A DNA stretch of 64,000 nucleotides from Myxococcales bacterium (lineage in GTDB: Bacteria; Myxococcota_A; Bradymonadia; UBA7976; UBA1532), in assembly GCA_020633555.1 (NCBI GenBank), contig JACKDL010000011.1, forward strand, positions 1 through 64,000, read 5' to 3'. Positions 10,896-19,451 of the stretch are shown in pieces. Numbering within the stretch: position 1 is the stretch's first letter; each line of letters starts with the position of its first letter. Both the position numbers and the translations under genes were made by a program. Below the pieces are notes generated by a model. The model was not told the origin of the DNA. It ran no database searches and saw only the letters and a list, made by a program, of their open reading frames with translations.

Positions 10896-12398
10896 CTATT
10901 CGCCCTGGAAGGTGAACAGGCAGCGGGTGATGGGCAGGCCCACGTCGCGCATGACGTAAAGGTAGTACTGCTTGCCGGGCTCCAGCGCCGGCGCCGCGCC
11001 GTCCGCGGGCACCACCTGCACCGCGTTCGAGGGGGCCTCGCCGTACTTCATGCCGCAGCCCATGGGCAGGGGCTCGGCGGTGGGCACGTTGACGTGCCAC
11101 AGGGTGCCCTCGGGCACGTTCAGGTTGGGCGGCGCGCCCGGGTTCGCTGCGTCTGGCGCCATCACGTAGACGTAGCGGGCGGCCCCACCGGTCCAGACCA
11201 CCGTGCCGTCGGGCTCCACGCCCTGCCCACGGGCGCACTCGCTGGGCTCGTACTCCTGCTGCACCACCAGCGGGCCGCCAAAGGGCCGGGTCTCGGCGAA
11301 CTCGGGCTCGGCGCGGCCGCGGCGGGCCAGCTCCCGCTCCAGGAACGCCACCATGCGCGCCGTGTCGGTGGTGGGCGTGCCCGTGTGGATGCGCTCGAAG
11401 CCGTTGTTGTCCGCGGTCGGCACGGCCCCGAAGGCGTCGCTGCCCACCCAGCCCGCCAGCATGGCCAGGCCGGTGTCGGGGATGGTGTCGATCCACAGGG
11501 GGCCCGCCTCGGTGTCCCACAGGCTGAACCCGTTGGGGGTGTCGCTGGTGGTGTGGCAGCAGGCGCAGGCGCAGGCCTCCATCTCGGTCTTCACCCAGGC
11601 CAGCTCGCCCAGGTAGCCCTCGTCCGCCAGGCGGGGGTCCTCGGGGTCCACCTGGGGCACCTCGCCGTAGGCCGAGTAGGGGCGCTGGGTGATCACGTCG
11701 GCGCAGCTCGCGTAGTCGGCGTAGCGCCGGCCGGGCTCGGTGCAGCCCGACACGATCACGGGGGTGCACACCTGGCCGTCGGGGCCGGCGCCGGGCGGCT
11801 CGCCCTCCAGCGGCGGGCGGCAGTCGGTGTAGGGCTGCACGAACACGGGGCCCACCGTGGGCTCGGGCTCGGGGCAGCGATCGTCGGCCATGCACACACC
11901 GGCGGGGGTGAAGCTGCCCCCGGCGAAGGTCTCGCACCCCGTCTGCGACAACCCGCAGTCGGCCGGGTCGTTGCCGGCGCTCACCAGCACATAGCCGTCG
12001 GCGGCCATGTCACCCACGGCGCACGAGCCCAGCTCGGCCTCGTAGCCGCAGGGCACGCCGGCCTCGAAGGTGCCGGGCTGGTTGAGGAACACGGCCTCGC
12101 AGTCGGCGGCGGCGGACTCGGCGGTCCAGGCGGCGCCCACGTAGGCCTTGCACTCCTCGCCCTGGCTGAAGCGGTTCACGTACTGGCAGCGGCCCACCAC
12201 GTCGCCCGAGGGGGGGGCCGCGTCGGGCTCCGGGCCGGCGTCGGCCGGGGCAGACACGGCGGCGTCGGGCGCCGAGCCCTGATCGGCGGCCGCGGCCGCG
12301 TCAGCGCCTCCGCTCGGGCTGGCGGCGCCGTCGCCGTCGTCACAGGCCAGCAAGCTCAGCGCGGCCAGCACCGCGATGGTCCAAGTGTGCTTGTTCAA
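10896..12398 (-). CDS. Cys-rich lipoprotein with a CACCH heme-like motif
   Basis: This encodes 500 residues, with a lipoprotein signal (lipobox SLLAC) and an Ala/Asp linker to about residue 65. A Cys-rich domain follows to about 260, and the C-terminal half carries CACCH (Cys278-His282), which fits CxxCH heme attachment. The start is TTG 12398 with GGGGA 6 bases upstream; an ATG just upstream runs into a stop. The gene is first in an operon with the DUF1592 and DUF1552 genes (61-base gap), and shared CxxCH motifs suggest all three work in one periplasmic or outer-membrane redox process. No named family is recognised. Confidence 0.8.
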   Translation of the reverse strand: MNKHTWTIAVLAALSLLACDDGDGAASPSGGADAAAAADQGSAPDAAVSAPADAGPEPDAAPPSGDVVGRCQYVNRFSQGEECKAYVGAAWTAESAAADCEAVFLNQPGTFEAGVPCGYEAELGSCAVGDMAADGYVLVSAGNDPADCGLSQTGCETFAGGSFTPAGVCMADDRCPEPEPTVGPVFVQPYTDCRPPLEGEPPGAGPDGQVCTPVIVSGCTEPGRRYADYASCADVITQRPYSAYGEVPQVDPEDPRLADEGYLGELAWVKTEMEACACACCHTTSDTPNGFSLWDTEAGPLWIDTIPDTGLAMLAGWVGSDAFGAVPTADNNGFERIHTGTPTTDTARMVAFLERELARRGRAEPEFAETRPFGGPLVVQQEYEPSECARGQGVEPDGTVVWTGGAARYVYVMAPDAANPGAPPNLNVPEGTLWHVNVPTAEPLPMGCGMKYGEAPSNAVQVVPADGAAPALEPGKQYYLYVMRDVGLPITRCLFTFQGE

Positions 12399-12525
12399 TG
12401 CATGTCCCCATGGTGTCTATGGTTGGTTCACGGTTGCCAAGATTCGCCACCGCCGCCCGGGTCGCGGGCGACAACCGTTTTCACCGGGGACTGGCCGCCG
12501 GCGCGGACGGCGCTACCATGGGCCC

Positions 12526-13434
12526 ATGCGCGCCCTGCCCCTCAGCCTTGCCCTCCTGGCCGCCGCCTGTACGGCCGAGTTCCCGCCGCTCGATGGCGAC
12601 GGCGGGCCGCCCTTGGATCAGGCCCTGATCACCGATGGCGCGGTCCTGGCCCGGGACCTCACCCCGCCGCCGGTCGATCGGGGCGGGCGCCCCCCCGGGG
12701 ACGCCGAGGACCGCGATCCCGAGGACCGCGATCCACAGACGCTCGACGCGGGCCCGACGGACGACGCCACGCTGCTGCGCGACGCCGCCGTGCGCGACCA
12801 GGCCCCGCCCCCCGACATGCCGCCGCCCGCGCCGCGGGTCATGCTCGACGCCTCCGAGGCGCCTCCGTCGGGCTGCGCCCCGCGCACGGTGACGCTCACC
12901 TGGCGCACCCTGGGGGTGGATCGCTGCACCCTGCGGGCCGGGCCCGACGTGCTGCGCGAGCTTCAGGGGCCCGACGCCGCCTTCGGCGAGCACGCGGTGC
13001 CCGGGGTGGTGGCCGACACGCGCTTCGAGCTCACCTGCGAGGGCCCGCAGGCCGCCGCCGACGCCAGCTTCGTCGCCATCTTCGACCCGGCGCTGCCGCC
13101 CACGCTGGACCTGCTGCGAGGTGGCGGCGGCATCGACCAGACTCAGCGGACCTGCGCGGCGGCCCTGGGCGAAGCCCAGATGGCCAACGACGGTGCGGTG
13201 GACAACCACGCCGGCTCGGCGGCGCGCCTGTGCCAGTGCCAGGGCTACGGCGGCTTCGACATCGTTTCAGCCAAGCGGGGCAACTGCTTCGCCAGCCCCC
13301 ACGACAACAGCATCTGGTCGTGGAACGGCAGCCAGTGGAGCGGCCAGCGCGCCCTCGGGCACAACCACTGCCTGGAGCACATCCGCTGCAGCGCGCCGGT
13401 GGCCACCTGCGGCGCCCTGCTGTACCCGCGATGA
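12526..13434 (+). CDS. lipoprotein with C-terminal Cys-rich domain
   Basis: This encodes 302 residues with a short lipoprotein signal (lipobox AAAC at about residue 15) and an Asp/Pro-rich linker to about residue 110. An Ig-like stretch (VTLTWRTLGVDRCTLRAG) follows, and then a C-terminal domain of about 90 residues with at least six Cys (LCQCQGYGGF, GHNHCLEHIRC). No family is recognised. It is divergent from the CACCH lipoprotein, and the 127-base gap between them must hold both promoters. Its stop overlaps the start of the next small gene (ATGA). Confidence 0.75.
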   Translation: MRALPLSLALLAAACTAEFPPLDGDGGPPLDQALITDGAVLARDLTPPPVDRGGRPPGDAEDRDPEDRDPQTLDAGPTDDATLLRDAAVRDQAPPPDMPPPAPRVMLDASEAPPSGCAPRTVTLTWRTLGVDRCTLRAGPDVLRELQGPDAAFGEHAVPGVVADTRFELTCEGPQAAADASFVAIFDPALPPTLDLLRGGGGIDQTQRTCAAALGEAQMANDGAVDNHAGSAARLCQCQGYGGFDIVSAKRGNCFASPHDNSIWSWNGSQWSGQRALGHNHCLEHIRCSAPVATCGALLYPR

Positions 13435-13694
13435 CCGAGCCCCCCGTGACCCCGCCCCCCGCGCCCCGCTTCAAGCTGCTGTGGGACTACCGCGGCGCCG
13501 ACGGGCCGGGCACCGCCGAGCACTTCCATATCCACCTGCGCGAGTTCCTGGCGCGCGCGGGGCTCGCGGGCGAGTCCGGGGTCGAGGCGGCCAGCGCCCA
13601 GCATGGGATCGCCTGGTTCATCGCGCCCATCCATGTGGCCGAGCAGGTGCTCAAGGCCCTGCGCCCGCATCGCGCCGAGCGCCTGGACCCCTGA
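13431..13694 (+). CDS. small cytosolic hypothetical protein
   Basis: This encodes 87 residues with no signal peptide. It follows the lipoprotein gene with an ATGA overlap, which is the main support for its being real. It is Ala/His/Glu-rich (EHFHIHLREFLARAGL) with a helical look. No family is recognised. It converges on the gene at 13707-15533, leaving 12 bases between the stops. Confidence 0.6.
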   Translation: MTEPPVTPPPAPRFKLLWDYRGADGPGTAEHFHIHLREFLARAGLAGESGVEAASAQHGIAWFIAPIHVAEQVLKALRPHRAERLDP

Positions 13695-13706
13695 GCCCGC
13701 GCCCTG

Positions 13707-15533
13707 TCAGGGGCCGCAGGGGTACTCGTGGGCGAGGGGGCCCCAGCCCGCCAGGCACTCATCGTGCTCGGCGGAGTGGTAGCCCTCCCAGGCCGCCTTC
13801 ACCGTCGCCCCCTGCCGCACGAAGAGCTGGGTCAGCGTGGCCCCGCGGGCGGCCACGGCCCACACCCGCCCCTCGCGGGCCAGCACGCCCACCCAGGGCG
13901 TCCAGGTCACCAGATCGTCCGGCAGGGCGAAGGCCGCGTCATTCACCCAGCTTGCGGTGTAGCTCCGCTCGGCCACGTGGCAGTCGCCCAGCTCGAGCTG
14001 GATCCCCACGCCGTGGGTCACCAGCCGCTCCTTTCCCGCGTCGGCGATCCAGCGCACATGGGCCCAGTGCCCCCCGGGTGACGCCGCCACGATTGGCTCG
14101 CGGATCACGTCGTCGGCCAGGGTCTTGGCGGCCCAGGCGTCCAGCTCGGGCGGCGCGGCGTCCCCTCGGCCGATGCCCGTCCGGGGCACCCAGCGCAGCC
14201 CCTTCACCGCCGCCACCTCGCCCCCCACGAAGGCCATGGGGGCCACCGGGCCGGCGCAGCCCAGCACCTCGCGCACCTGGAAGACCGACGGCTCGCACCC
14301 CCGGTGCTCGAGCCGCTGCAGCGGCCCCAGGTTGGCGACACACGGCCCGTCGGGCCGCAGCACCGTCAGCGCCTTGGCCTGCGCGGCGGGGTGCTCCGGC
14401 GCCGCGCCGTCGGCGGGCAGCACCTTGGTGCACTCGCCCGTCTCGGCGTTGCGCCCGCACGCCTCGCCGTTCAGCTCGGTGAACAGCTCGGTGTGCAGGA
14501 TGGCCCAGCGCTTACCCAGGCGATCGTCCAGCGGCACCGCGGCGGCGCCCGCCAGGGGATCGGGGCTCAGGGGCGTCACGTCGGGCAGGCCGGCCTGCAC
14601 CCGCTGTGGCCCCAGCGTGTCCGACTCACCGGCGGTCAGCCCGTCGCCCAGGTGGCGATCGTTCAACACGAAGCGGTTGCGGCGCGTCGTCGGCCGGGGC
14701 CCCACCGCGGTCAGGCCGGTCTGGCACTCCACCACCAGGCTGTCCTCGACCACGGCGTCGCTCACCCCGTCCAGCGCCAGCCCCACCACGCCCGAGCCGT
14801 GCAGGCCCACGCCGCGCACGAGCAGGCCCTTCACGCCCTTGGCCTGCACCACGTCCGAGGCGCACCCGCCGCCCGACACCGCGTGGCCGAAGCTCACCCC
14901 CAGCACGCGCAGCGCGGCGCCGCCCTCCAGGCGCAGCACCGCCAGGTCGTCCACGGCCAGCATCAGGGCGTCCCGGCCGGCCACCGTGACCTGCGAGCGC
15001 CCCTTCAGCAGCAGCGTGGCCTTCACCGGGTGGGCGCCCGGGCAGATCCACACCAGGCCGCCGTCCTGCACGGCGGCGAAGGCGGGCGCCACCTTGGCGA
15101 AGGTGCTCAGCTTCTCGCCGTTGATCGCCACCGCGGCCACCAACTTCGAGCAGCGCGCGGCGGCGCGACCTTCGCGGGGGTCCAGGGCCACGGTCGGCGG
15201 CGCTGACGCTGGCGCTGCGGCGCTCGAGGGGGCGGCCCCGTCGGGGCTTGCTCCGTCCGGCCTCGCCCCGTCGGGTGCGCCCCCGTCGGGCCTGGCGGCG
15301 TCGCCCACGGCCCCGTCGGGGGTCGGGGGCTCGGGCGCCGCGCTGGGGGGCGCAGCGGTCCCCGGGGCCACGGCCTCGGGCGCTGTGCTGGCGGCGGCGA
15401 GGCTTCCGACAGCCGCGCTCGTCGGCGCGGTGGGCTCCGATGCGGCGGCGGCGGGAGCGGGGGCGGGCTTCTGGGGCGACTTCGGGGTGCACCCCAGTGC
15501 GACGAGGCACAGGAGCGCGGGGGACAGGCGCAC
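13707..15533 (-). CDS. lipoprotein with right-handed beta-helix-like domain
   Basis: This encodes 608 residues with a lipoprotein signal (lipobox VALGC) and an Ala/Pro linker containing PDGA-type repeats to about residue 115. The central part (about 150-330) has short repeated beta-strand turns (LLVRGVGLHGSGVVGLALDG, AVVEDSLVVECQTGL) typical of parallel beta-helix proteins of the pectate-lyase/NosD type. The C-terminal 250 residues are unassigned and hold several Cys. GTG 15533 is chosen because GGGAGGT lies 4 bases upstream; the frame extends further upstream with no such site. Binding partner or substrate unknown. Confidence 0.8.
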   Translation of the reverse strand: MRLSPALLCLVALGCTPKSPQKPAPAPAAAASEPTAPTSAAVGSLAAASTAPEAVAPGTAAPPSAAPEPPTPDGAVGDAARPDGGAPDGARPDGASPDGAAPSSAAAPASAPPTVALDPREGRAAARCSKLVAAVAINGEKLSTFAKVAPAFAAVQDGGLVWICPGAHPVKATLLLKGRSQVTVAGRDALMLAVDDLAVLRLEGGAALRVLGVSFGHAVSGGGCASDVVQAKGVKGLLVRGVGLHGSGVVGLALDGVSDAVVEDSLVVECQTGLTAVGPRPTTRRNRFVLNDRHLGDGLTAGESDTLGPQRVQAGLPDVTPLSPDPLAGAAAVPLDDRLGKRWAILHTELFTELNGEACGRNAETGECTKVLPADGAAPEHPAAQAKALTVLRPDGPCVANLGPLQRLEHRGCEPSVFQVREVLGCAGPVAPMAFVGGEVAAVKGLRWVPRTGIGRGDAAPPELDAWAAKTLADDVIREPIVAASPGGHWAHVRWIADAGKERLVTHGVGIQLELGDCHVAERSYTASWVNDAAFALPDDLVTWTPWVGVLAREGRVWAVAARGATLTQLFVRQGATVKAAWEGYHSAEHDECLAGWGPLAHEYPCGP

Positions 15534-15666
15534 GGCGACCTCCCTGGTTGGGCGCGCGCAGTGTCCCGCGCCCGGCGCGGCGGCGAAAGGGGGACGGGGG
15601 CAGATCCGTAGCGGTGCGGGCGGGGCGCTGGCAGGCTGGGCGGGATCCTGGCCCCTGGAGCAAGCC

Positions 15667-16323
15667 GTGCCCTCCCGTCGCCCCCTCCGCCGCCCTGGCC
15701 AGCGCCCTGCGCGCCCAACGGCGCCCACCCCCAGTCGGCCGGCCGGCCCCGCCACGGTGCTCCTGCTGAACAAGCCCTACGACGTGCTGTGCCAGTTCAC
15801 CGACGCCCGCCGCCCCCCTGGCCCTGACGGCCAGCCGCTGCCCCCGCGGCCCACCCTGGCCGACTACGTGGACGTGCCCGGCGTGTACGCCGCCGGCCGC
15901 CTGGACCGCGACAGCGAGGGCCTGCTGGTGCTCACCGACGACGGCGGCCTGCAGCACCGGCTGAGCCACCCGAAGTTCGGGAAACAAAAGGGCTATTGGG
16001 TGCAGGTCGAGGGCGCGCCGACCCCGGCTCAGCTCGCCGAGCTGCGGGCCGGCGTGGTCATCCAGGGCCAGCGCACCCAGCCCTGCCGGGTCCAAGCCAT
16101 CGCGCCCCCGGATCTGCCCCCGCGCGACCCGCCCATCCGGGTGCGCCAGACCGTGCCCGACGCCTGGCTGGAGCTTTGGATCGGCGAGGGAAAGAACCGG
16201 CAGGTGCGCCGCATGACCGCTGCCGTGGGCCTGCCCACCCTGCGCCTGGTGCGTTTCGCCGTGGGCCCCTACACCCTGGGCGATCTGGCCCCGGGCCAGT
16301 GGCGGCGGGTGGACCCCCCCTGA
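15667..16323 (+). CDS. rluE: 23S rRNA pseudouridine synthase E
   Basis: The 218-residue product is close in length to E. coli RluE, which makes pseudouridine 2457 in 23S rRNA. Matching blocks are LLLNKPYDVLCQFTD, GVYAAGRLDRDSEGLLVLT (catalytic Asp in GRLDRDSEG), GYWVQVEGAPT and GKNRQVRRMTAAVGLPTLRL. There is no S4 domain, as expected for RluE. GTG 15667 has CTGGAG upstream at a normal distance. A basic Pro/Arg-rich stretch of about 28 residues precedes the catalytic domain. The gene ends 10 bases from the convergent oxygenase gene. Confidence 0.93.
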   Translation: MPSRRPLRRPGQRPARPTAPTPSRPAGPATVLLLNKPYDVLCQFTDARRPPGPDGQPLPPRPTLADYVDVPGVYAAGRLDRDSEGLLVLTDDGGLQHRLSHPKFGKQKGYWVQVEGAPTPAQLAELRAGVVIQGQRTQPCRVQAIAPPDLPPRDPPIRVRQTVPDAWLELWIGEGKNRQVRRMTAAVGLPTLRLVRFAVGPYTLGDLAPGQWRRVDPP

Positions 16324-16333
16324 GGGGACGCGC

Positions 16334-17719
16334 TCAGCGGATGGGGTTGCCCACGTTGTACCGCCCTGCCGTCGCCAGGTAGTCCACGCCGGGCACCCGC
16401 TCCACCTCGGGCGGGAAGTTGGCGCGCTTGTCGGCGAAGTACGCCGCCCGGTGCGCGCCGTCGCGCGCCCGGTTGTAGGTCACGTACAGCCCCCGCCGCG
16501 GCGCGTCGGTGCGGTTGGTGTCCGAGCGGTGCGGGATGAAGCTGTCGAACACGGCCACCGAGCCGGCGGGCAGATCCAGCGGATACCACGGCAGCTCGGC
16601 CTCGGTGGCCTCGGCCACCGACTTGTCGGCCCGCTGGGGCAGCAGCACGCCCTCGGGCACCGGATCGCTGAACTCCAGCCCGCCGTTGGCCCGGGTCTGT
16701 TCGTCCACCGCGATCAGCACGGTCACATGGTACTGCGTGCCAAAGGTGTCGAAGGCCGGCGCGTCCTGGTGCGCCGTGAAGCCCGCACCGCCGGGCAGCT
16801 TGAAGTTGATCTTCTCCTTGAACAGCACCGCCGGCTCGCCCAGCAGCTCGCCCAGGCGGGCCAGCAGGGCCTCGCCGCACAGCAGCTCGGCCAGGCCCGC
16901 GTGGTGGGGCACGAAGTCCTCCACCCGGCAGAGCTGCCGCGCCTGTGTGCCCCGCTCGAAGTACTTCATCCACTTGCCCGGCGTCTCGGGGCGAGCCTCC
17001 AGGTCCTCCACCCAGCCCCGCAGCCGGTCCAGCGCCTCGCCCGCCAACACACCGGGCAGCACCAACAGATGGTCGCGCTGCCAGGCGGCGATCTGTTCGG
17101 GCGTCAGCGGCGTCTCCAGCGGTGCCGTCACCGCCTTGGCCTCCTGCGCCAACAGATGGTCGAGCAGGATAGGGCGCCAGAAGTCCAGCCCCGGCACGTC
17201 GGCGTCGGGCAGCTTCGCCGCCTCGTCCCAGGCCCGCACCCGCAGCAGATCGCGGTGCAGCGGATCCTCCTCGAAGGCCACCGCCTCGAAGTCGGTCATG
17301 GGCCCGCCCTGGTGGGCCAGGGTCTGGCGCGACGCCTCGCTGAGCTTGCTGGCGTAGCTGGGCCGTCGCATCAGGTAGCGCTTGGCGTCCACGTGGCCGC
17401 CCACCATGCGTGCCAGCCGCTCGCTGCAGCCCAGCTTCAGCAGCAGGCGCTCGCCCAGGCCCTCGTGATCCACCGTGCCCAGCCTGTCCATCTGCGGCGC
17501 GGTGGGATCCGCCAGGTGCCCGATGTCGTGCAGCAGCGCGCCCAGCATCAGCTCCACGTCGCCGCTGGCGCGCGCCCGGTCAGCGGCCTGCAGCCCGTGG
17601 GCGAGCTGGGTCACCGCCTCGCCGATGTAGTCGGCCTCGGCGGCGGCGGCCAGGGTGGCCAGGATGGCGTCCGCCCGGTCGGCGGCGGGCAGGGTGGGAT
17701 CCAGATCGACGAGCGCCAT
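16334..17719 (-). CDS. PhnZ-like HD oxygenase fused to PhnY-like 2OG dioxygenase
   Basis: This encodes 461 residues in two domains. Residues 1-195 match the PhnZ/TIGR03276 HD-domain oxygenases, with Tyr31 and Glu34 (gating pair in PhnZ), His41, His64-Asp65 (LLHDIGHL), His68, His85, His109 (GGHVDAKRYL) and Asp165. Residues 205-461 are a PhyH-type Fe(II)/2-oxoglutarate dioxygenase with His317-x-Asp319, His397 and Arg residues following, as in PhnY. In known bacteria PhnY hydroxylates 2-aminoethylphosphonate and PhnZ cleaves the product to glycine and phosphate; here one chain could do both. ATG 17719 has GGAGGT upstream. No other phosphonate gene is nearby, so the substrate is inferred. Confidence 0.88.
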   Translation of the reverse strand: MALVDLDPTLPAADRADAILATLAAAAEADYIGEAVTQLAHGLQAADRARASGDVELMLGALLHDIGHLADPTAPQMDRLGTVDHEGLGERLLLKLGCSERLARMVGGHVDAKRYLMRRPSYASKLSEASRQTLAHQGGPMTDFEAVAFEEDPLHRDLLRVRAWDEAAKLPDADVPGLDFWRPILLDHLLAQEAKAVTAPLETPLTPEQIAAWQRDHLLVLPGVLAGEALDRLRGWVEDLEARPETPGKWMKYFERGTQARQLCRVEDFVPHHAGLAELLCGEALLARLGELLGEPAVLFKEKINFKLPGGAGFTAHQDAPAFDTFGTQYHVTVLIAVDEQTRANGGLEFSDPVPEGVLLPQRADKSVAEATEAELPWYPLDLPAGSVAVFDSFIPHRSDTNRTDAPRRGLYVTYNRARDGAHRAAYFADKRANFPPEVERVPGVDYLATAGRYNVGNPIR

Positions 17720-17825
17720 GGCAGCACCTCCGCCCCGCACGGTGGCCGGCGCGCGGGGGCGGTGCAAGCCTTGCCCGGGGGATGTTGCGCAGCCGTTGCC
17801 GGCGCCCGCTCAGCGGGGCCCGCGC

Positions 17826-19280
17826 TCAGTCCAGCGCCGCCAGCGTCGCCTTCACCAGCGTGTAGAACTTCGCCGTCGACGCCACGCTCAGCCGCTCGCT
17901 GGGCGAGTGGGCGCCGAAGATGTCGGGGCCCATGGAGATCATGTCCATGTCCGGGTATGCGCGCTTCAGCAGCCCGCACTCCAGCCCCGCGTGGATCGCC
18001 TTGATGGCCGCCGGCCGCCCGAACACCGCCTCGTGCACCGCCTGCACCTTCGCCAACAGCGGCGAGCTCATGTCGGGCTGCCAGCCCGGGTAGCTGGGCT
18101 CCAGCGTCACCTCGGCGCCCGCCAACAGGTGCACCGCGCGGATGCTCTGCCGCAGCGCCTCCAGATCGGGCCCCCGGCTCGACCGCGTGCAGTTCACCAT
18201 CTCCACCGTGTCGGCGGTGGTACGCACCACGCCCAGGTTGTTGCTCGTCTCCACCAACCCGGGCACGTCGGGGCTCATGGCCGCCACCCCGCTGGGGTTC
18301 GCCACGATGGCGCTCAGCACCTGCTGCGTCAGCCTGGCCGTCCACGGCGTGCCCACGGGCGCCTCGCTCAGCGTCACCGTCAGCCCCGGATCCGTGCGCC
18401 CGAAGATGGCCTGCAGCTCGGCCTGCTGCGCCGCCACCACCTGCGCCAGGGCCTGCGCCGTGTCGCCCGGCACGGCCACCGTCGCCCACGCATCGCGCGG
18501 CACCGCGTTGCGCATGCTGCCGCCCTGGAAGTGCTCGATCCGCAAGGGGATCTCAGCCGACTGGGCCGCCCAGAGCGCCTGCGCCAGGCACTTGATGGCG
18601 TTCGCCCGGTTGCGGTGGATGTCCAGCCCCGAGTGGCCGCCCACCAGCCCCTTCACGGTGACCTTCGCGCCCACGTAGCCGGCGGGCGCCGCCTCGCGCT
18701 GCACGGCCCAGCGGCTGTCCACGTCGCCGCCGCCCGCGCACCCCACGTACAGCGCGCCCTCCTCCTCCGTGTCCAGGTTCAGCATGCGCGTGCCCGTCAC
18801 GAAGCCCGGCTTCAGTCCGAAGGCCCCGGTCATGCCCCGCTCCTCGTCCACGGTGCACAGCAGCTCCAGCGGCCCGTGCTCTGCATCCGGGTCGTCGGCG
18901 ATCGCCATGCCGCACGCCACGCCGATGCCGTTGTCGGCCCCCAGCGTGGTGCCCACGGCCGTCACGAACCCGTCCTCCAGCACCACCTGGATGGGATCGG
19001 TGGCGAAGTCGTGCGCCAGCTCGGGCTCCTTCTCGCACACCATGTCGATGTGCCCCTGGATCACCGTCGTCGGCCGCCCCTCGTACCCCGGCGTCGCCGG
19101 CACGCGGATCACCAGGTTGCCCACGTCGTCCACCGCGTGATCCAGGTTGCGGTCCTGCGCCCACTCGATGAGCGACGCGCGCAGCGCGGCCTCGTGGCCC
19201 GAGCCGTGCGGCACGCCGCAGATGCGCGCGAAGTGCTGCCAGATGAGGGCGGGCTCCAGGTTCTCGGGGAAGGTGGGCAT
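17826..19280 (-). CDS. pepD: aminoacyl-histidine dipeptidase (M20C)
   Basis: The 484-residue product is a PepD-type cytosolic dizinc dipeptidase that cleaves Xaa-His dipeptides such as carnosine and other unspecific dipeptides. Metal and catalytic residues are visible: His77 and Asp79 (GHIDMVCEK), Asp116 (GADNGIGVA), Glu146-Glu147 (DEERGMTGA), an Asp in LNLDTEEEG and a late His in IHAGLECG. Length matches the family (about 485). GGAGGAG lies upstream of ATG 19280. It is read in the same direction as the fusion oxygenase, 106 bases downstream, so cotranscription is possible but not evident. Confidence 0.95.
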   Translation of the reverse strand: MPTFPENLEPALIWQHFARICGVPHGSGHEAALRASLIEWAQDRNLDHAVDDVGNLVIRVPATPGYEGRPTTVIQGHIDMVCEKEPELAHDFATDPIQVVLEDGFVTAVGTTLGADNGIGVACGMAIADDPDAEHGPLELLCTVDEERGMTGAFGLKPGFVTGTRMLNLDTEEEGALYVGCAGGGDVDSRWAVQREAAPAGYVGAKVTVKGLVGGHSGLDIHRNRANAIKCLAQALWAAQSAEIPLRIEHFQGGSMRNAVPRDAWATVAVPGDTAQALAQVVAAQQAELQAIFGRTDPGLTVTLSEAPVGTPWTARLTQQVLSAIVANPSGVAAMSPDVPGLVETSNNLGVVRTTADTVEMVNCTRSSRGPDLEALRQSIRAVHLLAGAEVTLEPSYPGWQPDMSSPLLAKVQAVHEAVFGRPAAIKAIHAGLECGLLKRAYPDMDMISMGPDIFGAHSPSERLSVASTAKFYTLVKATLAALD

Positions 19281-19451
19281 GACGGGCTCCTCCGGTCGAA
19301 GGCGCCGTCATACAGCGGGCAGGGGGGTCGGGGGAACGGGCCTTGGCGACCCGCGGAGGCTGCGCTCGACGGCGGGAGCCGGCGACCCTGCTTGCAGGCG
19401 TTGTGACTTCCGCTACCCTGCGCCGCCCTGACCGCCGGACGGACCCAGCCC

